Shown here piece after piece: positions 16,344-25,010 of a DNA stretch of 64,000 bases. Every line of letters starts with the position of its first letter. The first letter of the stretch is position 1. Origin of the DNA: Deltaproteobacteria bacterium (GTDB lineage: Bacteria; Desulfobacterota; GWC2-55-46); assembly GCA_016234935.1 (NCBI GenBank), contig JACRNL010000005.1, positions 124,001 to 188,000 of the forward strand, written 5' to 3'. Below the pieces are notes generated by a model. That model was not told the DNA's origin and made no database searches. It was given only the letters and a program-made list of their open reading frames with translations. Position numbers and translations under genes: made by a program.

Positions 16344-16620
16344 TTACCGACTCCGTTAAAATCAGCCTGCTCTAAACGCCTGTCTTCGCCGCGGCAAGGC
16401 AGATTGTAAAAAATATAGTTTGTATGACCTTGATTAAAAGCAATTTCCCTGCCAAGTTGCCGGGCATGTTCAAAAATCCGGACATAATTTTCAAATCCCT
16501 TTTTATATTTTACAACCTGTTGTTTTCCCAAATTTTTTTGCGCCTTATAGCATGGCCTGTCAACCGCGTAAAAACCCATGACATTTATGTCTGAGCAATT
16601 TTTTAGTTATAACGGGCCGC

Positions 16621-16658
16621 AAAAAATGACAAGGCTGTCTTATTGAGACAGCGTTGTC
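16621..16658 (-). terminator. Intrinsic terminator of the helicase gene
   Basis: On the minus strand a 13-bp stem with one mismatch (16628-16640 with 16646-16658, loop of 5) is followed by ATTTTTT (16627-16621). The stem overlaps the last codons and stop of the helicase. The 16344-16639 gap otherwise shows no gene. Confidence 0.75.
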
Positions 16659-19600
16659 GCATTTTTCAACCCCTTGAGGGGGCTGAGCCCCCTCAGGGGG
16701 TTCGACTTTTCAGAGCAGATGTTGTTAAAGGCGCACCATGAACAGTTCCGGTAATCCGGCGTTGCGTTAAATGCCCTTTTCCTGACGCCTTCGCTGACCT
16801 CTGCTATCACGGCAAGGGTGGCGTCCATTTCCTTTTGTCCGAATTGAGCCTCTCCTGAAATGCCCGACTCAACGAAGTAAAGCGCGCACCCTGCCGGGAA
16901 TTTTTGAAATGCGGTTTTATAGGCAAGCGTATAGAGTTTGAGCTGAAGCGACTCCTTCGCCTTTTTCGCGGCCTTTTTCGCGTCCCTGACGTCGGAGGTC
17001 TTGAAATCCATGATGAAATCCTCCCCGCCCCGGTTTACTATGATATCCCACCGGCCTTTAAGAATGCTTTCTCCTTGAAGGGGTTCAACCCCCGCCTCGA
17101 TGCTGAACTCCTTTTCAACCGCCACAGGCGTGAACTCGCCGCCCGCGGCGTAAAAACGCCGAAGGGTTTCAACGCCGGATGAAAACCTTTCGTTCTCATG
17201 CCCCTTTGACAAAAACCCCTCGCTCCGCCATGAAGCATTAAAGACGCCGAGCAGCTCGTCAACGGACGCCTCCATGTTGTCAAGCCTTCGCCTGAAGTAA
17301 AACGCGATGGCGTCGTGCACGGCCTTGCCGTAGATAATATTATGATGCGGCAGGAGCGGTATCTTCAAAACGTGCGCGAACCTGTATTTATAAGGGCAGG
17401 TGAGGTAGTCGTCTATCTGGTAAAAGCTGAGGCGCACCGCGCCGTCTTCGGCGCAATGCGCCGCCTGTGCGGCAGGCTGAGCCTGTGCAACGCTCTGGCC
17501 CGCTTGCGCGCGGCCAAAGGCCGCGATGGCGTCCAGCGCGTTGGTTTTCATTGCCGGCGCCTCCGGAGCGTCAACTCGAAGGGGTTCAACCCCCGGCAAG
17601 AGGGCCTCAGCCACGAACCGGCTCGGTTTTTTCGCGCGCGCGCCGCCGCAGTTTGCCGCGCTCGTCAGGAAAAGCTCGTCCCTGGCCCTCGTCATGCCCA
17701 CGTAAAAAAGCCTTCTTTCCTCCTGAAGGTGAAAGTCCCCGGCAGGCAGGATGTCCTTTATAAGAGCGTCCGGCAGTTCGATAGGCTCTTTTTTCTCGGA
17801 GCGCGGAAAGCGCCTGTCAACGAGATTGACCATGAATACCGTGGAAAACTCAAGCCCCTTTGCCTTGTGGACGGTCATCACCTGAACCGCGTCCTCGTCA
17901 AAGCCCGGCTCCGCGGCTGAGGGGTTTTCCCCTGCCTCGATAAACAACCTTAAAAGCTCCACAAGCGCGCCGGCCTTCTTCACAAGGAGCCTTTCCTCCA
18001 TGTGCGCCGTAACCTCGAAAAAACGGGCGATGTTCTTAACGGTCTCCACCGAACGCGCGGAGCCTTCCTTCACAAGGCTTGCGATATAACCTGAGTCCGT
18101 CAGAAAATTATAGAGCACCCTTCCGGCGGATTCCTCAAGGGCCATCGCGCTGAAACGTTCAACGTCGCCGGTTATGCGGCGTATTATTTGCGCGCCTTCG
18201 GCGGAGACATGCCCGCCGAGGCGGCCCCCTGCGGCGTCCTTCATGATGTAGATAAGCGGCCTGTGCGTCCTTTTTGAGAGATTATTAAGCGGAATTATAT
18301 CCTCCGCCTTGAGACCGTAGATAAAAGACGACGCAAGGTGAAAGAGCGAAAGGTTGTCGTTAAAATCCGTCACGCACCTTAAAAAGGAGATCAGCAGAGA
18401 GATATCCTCCCTTGCATACAGGCCGCTGCCGCCTGAAAAATGGCACGGCAGGCCGAGGTTTTCAAGCGCGCAAAGGAAGGGCCTTGCATCGCTCCGGGCG
18501 CGCACGAGCACGGCAAAGTCCTTGTAGCGCGCGCCGTTCATTCCGCCTTGGCCGCCCTGGGCGGCCTTTTTAAAAATAGTATCCGCGACAAAGCCGGCCT
18601 CGCCCTCGATGGTGTCAAAGTGCATCCGCTTTACGCCCGCGGCTTCATTTAAACCCGCGGCCTCCGGCCTTGCGGATATGAGCCTCTTGTCTATCCCGCT
18701 TTGCACCTCAAGACGGTCGGGGTCGTTATGCCTTATCAGCCTGTAGGAGGCGTCTAATATGGACTGCACCGAGCGGTAGTTCCTCTTGAGCGTTATGAGC
18801 TGATGGCCGGGGAAGACCTCCCTGAACTTCATGACGTTGCTTGAGGCCGCGCCGCGGAATTTATAGATGCTCTGGTCGTCGTCGGCAACGGCCATTATGT
18901 TCTCATGCCCTTTGCCAAGGAGCCGCAAAAGCTCAAACTGAGCGTAATTCGTGTCCTGAAACTCATCGGCGAGGATATATTTAAACCTTTCTCCGTAGCG
19001 CTTGAGGATATTTGGCCTTTGCCGGAAGAGTTTTAAAACAAGCGTGATGAGGTCCCCGAAGTCCAGATACCCGGCCTTTGCCATTATCTCCGCGTACTTC
19101 TCATACGTCCTTGAAAGCTCGGTCTTTTCCTTTAGATAATCCATCGCCTCTTTCGAGGAGGCGTCGGTTTCACCTTGAAGCCTTTCGATAAAGGCCGAAA
19201 ACTCCCCGGGCGTGACGTCTTCGTCTTTAAGCCTTGAGATGGAATTTATAATGGCGGAGAGGTATTTTGAAGGGTCGCCGAGCGGACGATAGTAATCCAT
19301 CGGCAGGTCAAAAAGGCGCTCTTTTAAAAATATGACGGTCTCGGCCTCGCTGAGAACCTTGAAGTCCGTGGTAATCCCGATGGCAAGGGCATTGTCGCGC
19401 AGGACCCTTTCCCCGAAGGCGTGGAACGTGGATATCCATACGCTTGAGTAGCCGTATGGCACGGCCCTGTCCACGCGCTCTTCCATCTCGGCGGCGGCCT
19501 TTTCGGTAAATGTAAGGGCGAGGATATCCGCGGCGGGCACGCCCGACGCGATGAGCCGGGCTATCCTCGCGGTAATGACCTTTGTCTTGCCGGTGCCGGC

Positions 19601-19684
19601 CCCCGCGACGACAAGCAGAGGCCCAGCGCCGTGGTTAACCGCCTTTTTTTGCTCTTCGTTCAGCTCGTCAAGAATATCTTGCAT
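16640..19684 (-). CDS. UvrD/PcrA-type helicase fused to RecB-like Fe-S nuclease
   Basis: 1014 aa. SF1A helicase: Q-motif EEQKKAV, Walker A GAGTGKTK near 30, ADEFQDTN (motif II), DDDQSIYKFRGA, VMTVHKAKGLEF and FYVGMTRARDEL. The C-terminal PD-(D/E)XK nuclease has GKAVHDAIAFYF, DFIMDFKTSD and QLKLYTLAY, plus four cysteines (YLTCPYKY; CSWC-x4-NIC) that would hold a 4Fe-4S cluster as in AddB/AdnAB-type nucleases. It may act alone in end resection or repair; no addA or recC partner is adjacent. Three palindromic insertions are translated in it (PGVEPLRVD, AGVEPLQGES, and SNPLRGLSPLKGL at the extreme C-terminus). Confidence 0.92.
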   Translation of the reverse strand: MQDILDELNEEQKKAVNHGAGPLLVVAGAGTGKTKVITARIARLIASGVPAADILALTFTEKAAAEMEERVDRAVPYGYSSVWISTFHAFGERVLRDNALAIGITTDFKVLSEAETVIFLKERLFDLPMDYYRPLGDPSKYLSAIINSISRLKDEDVTPGEFSAFIERLQGETDASSKEAMDYLKEKTELSRTYEKYAEIMAKAGYLDFGDLITLVLKLFRQRPNILKRYGERFKYILADEFQDTNYAQFELLRLLGKGHENIMAVADDDQSIYKFRGAASSNVMKFREVFPGHQLITLKRNYRSVQSILDASYRLIRHNDPDRLEVQSGIDKRLISARPEAAGLNEAAGVKRMHFDTIEGEAGFVADTIFKKAAQGGQGGMNGARYKDFAVLVRARSDARPFLCALENLGLPCHFSGGSGLYAREDISLLISFLRCVTDFNDNLSLFHLASSFIYGLKAEDIIPLNNLSKRTHRPLIYIMKDAAGGRLGGHVSAEGAQIIRRITGDVERFSAMALEESAGRVLYNFLTDSGYIASLVKEGSARSVETVKNIARFFEVTAHMEERLLVKKAGALVELLRLFIEAGENPSAAEPGFDEDAVQVMTVHKAKGLEFSTVFMVNLVDRRFPRSEKKEPIELPDALIKDILPAGDFHLQEERRLFYVGMTRARDELFLTSAANCGGARAKKPSRFVAEALLPGVEPLRVDAPEAPAMKTNALDAIAAFGRAQAGQSVAQAQPAAQAAHCAEDGAVRLSFYQIDDYLTCPYKYRFAHVLKIPLLPHHNIIYGKAVHDAIAFYFRRRLDNMEASVDELLGVFNASWRSEGFLSKGHENERFSSGVETLRRFYAAGGEFTPVAVEKEFSIEAGVEPLQGESILKGRWDIIVNRGGEDFIMDFKTSDVRDAKKAAKKAKESLQLKLYTLAYKTAFQKFPAGCALYFVESGISGEAQFGQKEMDATLAVIAEVSEGVRKRAFNATPDYRNCSWCAFNNICSEKSNPLRGLSPLKGLKNATTLSQ
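16665..16705 (-). repeat. In-gene G/C palindrome (copy 3) at helicase C-terminus
   Basis: Two modules, read as SNPLRGLSPLKGL just after the last Fe-S cysteine (NICSEK). They end nine codons before the stop. Confidence 0.9.
17071..17093 (-). repeat. In-gene G/C palindrome (copy 4) in helicase nuclease domain
   Basis: One module, read as GVEPLQGE between the nuclease motifs. It uses a reading frame shifted by one from copies 1-3. Confidence 0.88.
17576..17594 (-). repeat. In-gene G/C palindrome (copy 5, half module) in helicase linker
   Basis: Read as PGVEPLRVD in the linker between the helicase and nuclease domains. The distal G-run is lost. Confidence 0.75.
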
Positions 19685-19821
19685 CAGGCGGCCTCATGAC
19701 CTTTTACGGGAAACTAAAAAAGAGCGCATCTTGAAATGTAAAACAAGGGAAGTTCACTATGAAGGATGCTTATATTATACTATAAGCGCAACGGGTAAGG
19801 GTAATGAAATCAGCCTGCCTT

Positions 19822-19888
19822 GTAGGGTGGGCACAGCCCACCATTTACAGGAGCGAGTAGCTATTTTGGTGGGCGGTGCCCACCCTAC
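19822..19888 (+). repeat. 67-bp GTAGGGTGGGCAC palindromic repeat (copy 1)
   Basis: The outer arms GTAGGGTGGGCAC/GTGCCCACCCTAC enclose a second pair (GCCCACC/GGTGGGC). It is identical over all 67 bp to 60104-60170. The flanking 19685-19953 gap has no gene. Confidence 0.9.
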
Positions 19889-19911
19889 GGAACTTTGCAA
19901 TCTTTTGAACT

Positions 19912-19950
19912 AAAGTTCTTTGGCCTACCTTTCTTTCAAGAAAGGTAGGC
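19912..19950 (+). repeat. Family-2 repeat, empty form
   Basis: TAAAGTTCTTTGGCC followed by CTACCTTTCTTTCAAGAAAGG hairpin, with no 53-bp unit inside. It ends four bases before the stop of the next minus-strand gene. Confidence 0.7.
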
Positions 19951-19953
19951 GCT

Positions 19954-21075
19954 TCATGAAAAAATATCGCCGAAGGCATTGACAAGCAGCGCGTTCTCTC
20001 TTCTTTCCTTAACGGCGATGCGGCAATACGCGGGACCGAGCCCCTTAAAGCCGGCGAGGTCGCGGATGAGGATGCCTTTTTTAAAAAGCCTCGCCTTAAG
20101 CTCAGGCGCGCCCGGGCCGCCCGCGTTTATCCTGAGCATTAAAAAGTTCGCCGCAGAGGGAAAAACCAAAAGACCCTTCATCGCGCCCAGCTTCCCGGTT
20201 AAAAAACCTTTTTCCCTTTCCAGCCATCTCAATGTGTTGCGGATATACGCCCCGTCCCCGAGCGACGCAACGGACGCCGCTTGAGCAAGCGTGTTCACAG
20301 ACCACGGCGGGATGTTTCCTGAAAACCTCTTGATGACGCCGCGGTGCGCTATAAGACAGCCGCTCCTTAACCCCGCCATGCCGAAGAACTTCGTCATGGA
20401 GCGCAGCACCAGAAGGTTTTTAAAGCGCGCCGCCTCTTTTTTAACGGACTGCCCCTTGAAGGGGCTGAGCCCCCTGAGGGGGCCGAGCCCCTCGCAAAAA
20501 TCCATAAACGCCTCGTCTACCACGAGCACGGTCCCGGCCTTTTCGCAGAATCCGGCAAGGTCAACAATCGCCTCTTTTTCCATAAGCACACCCGTTGGAT
20601 TCGAAGGGTTGCAGAGATACGCGATATCCGGCCTGCCTTTTTGCACGGCCTTTTTAAACCTGTCAACGTCCAATGAAAAACCGTCCCTTCCCCTGAGCAC
20701 AAGGCTGTCAACCTTGCATCCGTTGTATTCGAGCGACCTCCTGTATTCGCTGAACGCGGGCTCGGCAATAAGCGCCTTTTTCGGCTTTAAGACCTGCGGG
20801 ATGAGGCGGATAAGCTCGGTTGAACCGTTCCCGGGCAGTATCTCTTCCGCGCAAATTCCGTGATATGCAGAAAGGGCCTTTTTAAGCGCGGCAGCGGCCG
20901 GCTCCGGATAGGACGCAATCAGCCTCAATGCCTTCCTTACCGCCGTCCTCGCCCCAGGGCAAAGCCCTGCCGGATTTATGCTCGCGCTGAAATCTATTAT
21001 CCCCTCAGGCGAAAGTCCGGCCTTTTGAGCCGCCTCCCAGATATTGCCGCCGTGCGTGTCCTTCATCCCGCCCAT
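19954..21075 (-). CDS. cobD: Threonine-phosphate decarboxylase-like aminotransferase (CobD/CobC type)
   Basis: A PLP enzyme of fold type I that makes (R)-1-amino-2-propanol phosphate for the cobalamin nucleotide loop. Seen: THGGNIWEAA at the N-terminus, IIDFSASINPAG, CNPSNPTGVL, and SMTKFFGMAGLR with the PLP lysine. Histidinol-phosphate aminotransferase is the nearest alternative; HGGN and the cbiB-cobQ genes 3 kb away favour CobD. The frame is open to 21177, but that part translates a hairpin repeat; ATGs at 21075 or 21066 give the standard start. Residues EGLGPLRGLSPFKGQ come from a palindromic insertion. Confidence 0.87.
   Translation of the reverse strand: MGGMKDTHGGNIWEAAQKAGLSPEGIIDFSASINPAGLCPGARTAVRKALRLIASYPEPAAAALKKALSAYHGICAEEILPGNGSTELIRLIPQVLKPKKALIAEPAFSEYRRSLEYNGCKVDSLVLRGRDGFSLDVDRFKKAVQKGRPDIAYLCNPSNPTGVLMEKEAIVDLAGFCEKAGTVLVVDEAFMDFCEGLGPLRGLSPFKGQSVKKEAARFKNLLVLRSMTKFFGMAGLRSGCLIAHRGVIKRFSGNIPPWSVNTLAQAASVASLGDGAYIRNTLRWLEREKGFLTGKLGAMKGLLVFPSAANFLMLRINAGGPGAPELKARLFKKGILIRDLAGFKGLGPAYCRIAVKERRENALLVNAFGDIFS
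20452..20491 (-). repeat. In-gene G/C palindrome (copy 6) in cobD
   Basis: Two modules read as GLGPLRGLSPFKG. They lie shortly after the PLP-fold segment VDEAFMDF, where related enzymes have a short loop. Confidence 0.9.
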
Positions 21076-21127
21076 TATACGCCCGCGCCGCGCCGAAATC
21101 CAGCTTGGCAGGCCGGGGCCGTCTTGG

Positions 21128-21293
21128 GGAGAAAACCTTTCTGAAGAAAGGTTTTCTCCCCAAACCCCTTTTTCCAAAGACTTTTAGTAGTGAAGTTTTT
21201 TGAAGAGAGTTTGAAAGAAACTTTTTTTCAAAAAAGGTGCTGCACACGGGTAAAGTTTAAATACGACCCTTTTGCTTTGCCCACCGCAGGTGT
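21128..21293 (-). repeat. Hairpin and divergent family-2 repeat
   Basis: AAAACCTTTC/GAAAGGTTTT hairpin near 21132-21158, then a divergent modular repeat (TTTTTTTCAAAAAAGGTGCTG...TTGCTTTGCCCACCGCAG). No gene lies between 21178 and 21316. Confidence 0.6.
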
Positions 21294-21316
21294 GCTCTCA
21301 AACTCTCTTCAACCTG

Positions 21317-22042
21317 CTAAGCGGCTTTTATTTGACCGGGGGATTCAAGGACGGCGCGGGCGTCAACGGCCACGACGCCGTGTTCATGGACGATGAGGGG
21401 ATTTATTTCAAACTCTTTTATGCCGTCTGTTTCACTTATCATTCCGGCAAGTTTTACGATGACGTCGGCAACGGCCTCGATGTCTTTTGCGGAGCTTCCG
21501 CGAAAACCGGCAAGCAGGGGATAACCCTTGACCTCCCGCATCATCTCGACGGCCTCGTTTTTATCCACCGGGGCAAGCCTGAAGGCGACGTCTTTCATAA
21601 GCTCCACTGCCGCGCCGCCGAGGCCGAACATCACCACCGGGCCGAACTGCTCGTCCTTTACCACGCCCACGATAACCTCGACGCCATTCGGGGCCATCTT
21701 CTCGATTATAAAGCCTTCTATGCAGGCCGTCGGGCTTTCATCGGCTACGGCGAGGATCATGAAGGACATCTTTTCTTCAAGCTCCCCGGAGTTCTTTATG
21801 CCCACGGACACGCCGTGCATGTCGCTCTTGTGAACGATATCCGGGGAGATTATCTTGAGGACAACGGGATAGCCGATTTCCTCCGCGTTCTTCACCGCGT
21901 CCTCCATATCCTGCACGACGCAGAAGATCGGCACGGAAATAGACGACAGGCGCAGTATCTCCTTGGCCACAGGCTCTGACAGGGTTTTTTTCCCTGCGTC
22001 AGAAGCATCTTTCACAATATTTTTTATCTTTTCGTTGTCCAT
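21317..22042 (-). CDS. ADP-forming acyl-CoA synthetase, beta (ATP-grasp) subunit
   Basis: 241 aa. ATP-grasp domain of NDP-forming acetate-CoA ligase: GYPVVLKIISPDIVHKSD, GVEVIVGVVKDEQFGP, MFGLGG and EFEINPLIV are family motifs. With the alpha subunit just upstream on the same strand it would convert an acyl-CoA, ADP and phosphate to the acid, CoA and ATP, a substrate-level ATP step common in fermenters and syntrophs. The frame is open to 22108, but the ATG at 22042 starts the usual MDNEKIK-type N-terminus. The substrate (acetyl-, aryl- or other) cannot be told. Confidence 0.9.
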   Translation of the reverse strand: MDNEKIKNIVKDASDAGKKTLSEPVAKEILRLSSISVPIFCVVQDMEDAVKNAEEIGYPVVLKIISPDIVHKSDMHGVSVGIKNSGELEEKMSFMILAVADESPTACIEGFIIEKMAPNGVEVIVGVVKDEQFGPVVMFGLGGAAVELMKDVAFRLAPVDKNEAVEMMREVKGYPLLAGFRGSSAKDIEAVADVIVKLAGMISETDGIKEFEINPLIVHEHGVVAVDARAVLESPGQIKAA

Positions 22043-22219
22043 GCGGTGTATGCCTTTTTCATTTTTCAGCAGGGCCAAAATGAGGCGCCGGCTAAATATA
22101 GGGAACAACCGAACCCCGCAGCCTTTCGCGCCACCCTTATTTCAAAAGCCGTTTCAAACATGAACATCTTTTTTATAGCATCTTAACATAGTCTTTCGAA
22201 GTGACCAAAGTTATGCCGG

Positions 22220-23605
22220 TCAAACCGGGGCGCGTTGAGTTATTTTCCCGTCGGCGAGCACCATGGCGGCCTTAACCGCGCTTTCGGGAGTAAGGAATAC
22301 GGGCAGTCCCTGTTTTCTGAAAAGTTCCATCCTGCTTCGCGTGAACTCTCCGCCCGGCGTGCAGATGATCACGGGCTTGCCGGACTTGCGGGCCTTGTCC
22401 GCGATGAGTTTCGGGAGATTGTCGCTGAGCGCCGGCGGCCCCCACATAGGTGCGACTATCGCGATATCGTAATGGTCCCCGGCCATCGTCTTTTCAAGTG
22501 AGTCCGCAAAAAGCCCGTCCGTGGCGCTGCCGGTCAGGTCCATGGGGTTTGAGACGGCGAAGTACGAAGGCACGGTCTTTTTCATCTCATCGTGCAATTC
22601 TTTGGGCAAAGGCGCGGCCTGGAGTCTGGCCCAGGCGCAGGCGTCGGCAAGCGCCACGCCTATGCCGCCTCCGTCGGTTATTATCATCACCCGTCTGCCG
22701 CGCGCGGAGGGAAGACCCATGCCATAGGCCTTGCACGCGCTTATGAAGTCCTCGTAGCCGCCGAGTTCTATTATGCCGGCCTTTTTAAAGGCGGCGCGGT
22801 AGACCTCATACCTTCCCGCGATGGCCCCTGTGTGCGAGCGCGCCGCTCCGGCGGCCTCGGCTGTTTTGCCGACCTTGATCGCAAGGACCGGTTTTTTAGC
22901 GGAGCAGGCGGCGGCGGCGGCAACGAACCTTCTGCCGTCGCTGACGGATTCGATATAAACGGCCACCGCGCCGGTATGCTCGTCGTCCGCGAGGAATTCA
23001 AGGCAATCGGCTTCGTTCATGTCGGCCTTGTTGCCGTAGCTGACCACTCTGGCGACGCCTATGCCCTCGGCGGCCAGCTCGTCCATTGCCGTGACGGCAA
23101 ACGAACCGCTCTGCGAAATTATGGACAGCCGTCCTTTTTGCGGCCTTTTTATCCTCTCAAAGGAGATGAAAAAGGTATCAAGCCGCGACACCGTGTCGTA
23201 TATGCCCATGCAGTTAGGGCCGATAATGCGCACGCTTGAAGACAGCCCGCGAAGCTCGTTTTCAAGCGTGATCCCCTCCGCCCCCGCCTCTGCGAAGCCG
23301 CCGCTTATGACGACGGCGCCCTTTATATCATCCCTTGCGTCCCTTATGAGGCCGGGGGTCAGGGCGGCAGGCACGGCGAAGACGGCTACGTCAACTTCTT
23401 CCTTGATGTCCGTGAGCGAGGGATAGCAGTCCATCCCTTCGATGGATGAATATTTAGGGTTGACCGGAAATACGCGGCCGGGAAAGCCGATGCGCCTTAG
23501 GCTTTCGAGGATAATGTTGGATATCCTGCCCTTTACCGGGGTCGCGCCCACTATGGCGACAGTCCGGGGGCTGAAGAAAAAATCCGGCTTGCTAACTCTT
23601 GTCAT
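22220..23605 (-). CDS. ADP-forming acyl-CoA synthetase, alpha (CoA-binding/ligase) subunit
   Basis: 461 aa. CoA-binding Rossmann domain with VAIVGATPVKGRISN and VFPVNPKY; succinyl-CoA-ligase-like domains with ISQSGSFA and SYGNKADMNE; and RSHTGAIAG carrying the phosphorylated histidine. The split into separate alpha and beta genes is the arrangement of archaeal ACD; many bacteria have both on one chain. ATGs at 23650 and 23635 are also in frame, but they lie in a dispersed CCCCGA/TCGGGG repeat, so 23605 is preferred. It is 177 bp upstream of the beta gene. Confidence 0.9.
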   Translation of the reverse strand: MTRVSKPDFFFSPRTVAIVGATPVKGRISNIILESLRRIGFPGRVFPVNPKYSSIEGMDCYPSLTDIKEEVDVAVFAVPAALTPGLIRDARDDIKGAVVISGGFAEAGAEGITLENELRGLSSSVRIIGPNCMGIYDTVSRLDTFFISFERIKRPQKGRLSIISQSGSFAVTAMDELAAEGIGVARVVSYGNKADMNEADCLEFLADDEHTGAVAVYIESVSDGRRFVAAAAACSAKKPVLAIKVGKTAEAAGAARSHTGAIAGRYEVYRAAFKKAGIIELGGYEDFISACKAYGMGLPSARGRRVMIITDGGGIGVALADACAWARLQAAPLPKELHDEMKKTVPSYFAVSNPMDLTGSATDGLFADSLEKTMAGDHYDIAIVAPMWGPPALSDNLPKLIADKARKSGKPVIICTPGGEFTRSRMELFRKQGLPVFLTPESAVKAAMVLADGKITQRAPV

Positions 23606-23674
23606 TTCTTTTTTTCTGTCACTTTTTTCCGTCATCCCCGATTGAAGCATTCGGGGACGGATCCGGCCCCGGCA

Positions 23675-23893
23675 TTATTTGGATTTAGGGTTGTCGAGCT
23701 TAAATGCAACCTTGATGACGGCCTGATATTCGGCGACCTTTCCGTCCGCTATTCTTCCGTGCTGTTCCATGACCTCAAACCACGCAAGACCGTGCAAAGT
23801 CAGCGCGGCCTTTGCCACGGCGTTTGAAATGGCCTCCTCGTAGCTTTTTGACGATACGCCGACGAGTTCTATTTTTTTATACGTTCTGTCCAT
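23675..23893 (-). CDS. Dodecin family flavin-storage protein
   Basis: 72 aa, the size of dodecins, with YKKIELVGVSSKSYEEAI, a central tryptophan in LHGLAWFEV and the C-terminal EYQAVIKVAFKL strand. Dodecins form hollow dodecamers that bind flavin or CoA near the conserved tryptophan. GGAGG precedes the ATG by 7 nt. The 3' end is next to the acyl-CoA synthetase genes on the same strand. Confidence 0.93.
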   Translation of the reverse strand: MDRTYKKIELVGVSSKSYEEAISNAVAKAALTLHGLAWFEVMEQHGRIADGKVAEYQAVIKVAFKLDNPKSK

Positions 23894-24008
23894 GTCTGCC
23901 TCCGGTTTACGAGGTTTAACAGCGTTTAGATGCTTTTATAATCTTTTGCGGCGACGCATCAGCCCTTTATAAGAGCAATAAAATCTTTTGCGGCGCCATA
24001 TCAGCCTT

Positions 24009-25010
24009 TTATAAGAGCAATAAAACAGCCTTGCGTATGATGACCGTTGCAATGACCATGATAAAGGCGGAGGAATACATCATCTTTATCGCAGACAGGG
24101 CCGTCCCGGACATTATCCGGGCGGTTCCATCGCCTATGAACGGTTTTTCAAACGGTATCCCGTTGTAAGTGGACGCCCCTCCGAGCCTTATGCCGAGCGC
24201 GCCTGCAACCGCGGCCTCGGGCCAGCCGGAATTAGGCGACGGGTGCTTTCCGGCGTCCCTTATGACCGTCCTCAGCGCGCCTCTCCAATTATAGCTCAAA
24301 ATAAAGGACGCCATGACCATAAGGAGGGCCGTAAGCCTTGCGGGGACGAAATTAGCCGCGTCGTCAAGGCGCGCCGAGGCCCAGCCGAAACGGATGTACT
24401 TCGCGTTCTTATAGCCTGCCATCGAATCGAGCGTGTTTACGGCCTTATACGCCATCATCAGGGCCGGGCCACCGAGGGCAAGATAAAAGAGCGGGGCGAC
24501 AACGGCATCGGAAGTATTCTCCGCCACCGTCTCGGCGGACGCCTTTAATACGGCCTCTTTTGACAGGTTTTCCGTATCCCTGCCGACTATCCTTGCGAGC
24601 CTTTTTCTCGCCGCCTCAATGCCGCCGGGGCCGTCCCCGCCCGTGCCGTCGGCGTTTAACGCGCTCAGCACGGAGAGCGCCTCGTCGCCGAGCGACCTTA
24701 TCGCAAGGCATGTCCAGATGATATAAACACAAAGCGCCGAGAAAACAAGAAAAGAACGGCTATACGCGAGGTAAAGAAGGGCCGCCGTTACCGCGTAGGC
24801 AAGCCCGACGACGGCAAGGGCAAAGACCGCGCCGCAAAACCTCTCCATGAAAGGCGAACAGGCAACCGGCCTTAAAACCCGCTCGAAAAGAACGGCAGCC
24901 CTGCCTATCCAGCGCACAGGGTGCGGCATCCAGACCGGATCGCCCGCGATGAGGTCAATGGCCAAGGCCAAAAGGAGGACGCAAATAAAATCAAGCATGC
25001 TGCCGGTCAT
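24009..25010 (-). CDS. cbiB: Adenosylcobinamide-phosphate synthase
   Basis: A membrane protein of 333 aa that joins aminopropanol (phosphate) to cobyric acid. Seen: the N-terminal ALAIDLIAGDPVWMPHPVRW, VAENTSDAVVAPLFY, and NTLDSMAGYKN, all strongly conserved in CbiB, with several hydrophobic helices. The start overlaps the cobQ stop by 4 bp (ATGA), which implies translational coupling. Together with cobD it covers the lower-ligand arm attachment of B12. Confidence 0.95.
   Translation of the reverse strand: MTGSMLDFICVLLLALAIDLIAGDPVWMPHPVRWIGRAAVLFERVLRPVACSPFMERFCGAVFALAVVGLAYAVTAALLYLAYSRSFLVFSALCVYIIWTCLAIRSLGDEALSVLSALNADGTGGDGPGGIEAARKRLARIVGRDTENLSKEAVLKASAETVAENTSDAVVAPLFYLALGGPALMMAYKAVNTLDSMAGYKNAKYIRFGWASARLDDAANFVPARLTALLMVMASFILSYNWRGALRTVIRDAGKHPSPNSGWPEAAVAGALGIRLGGASTYNGIPFEKPFIGDGTARIMSGTALSAIKMMYSSAFIMVIATVIIRKAVLLLL

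Noticed and set aside
16283-16579. 98-codon minus-strand frame upstream of the hybrid kinase
   Set aside because: It overlaps the first 61 bases of the kinase gene and shows no start signal or recognisable domain.
22592-23239. Plus-strand open frame opposite the acyl-CoA synthetase alpha gene
   Set aside because: It lies wholly within a conserved gene and has low-complexity R/G-rich translation.
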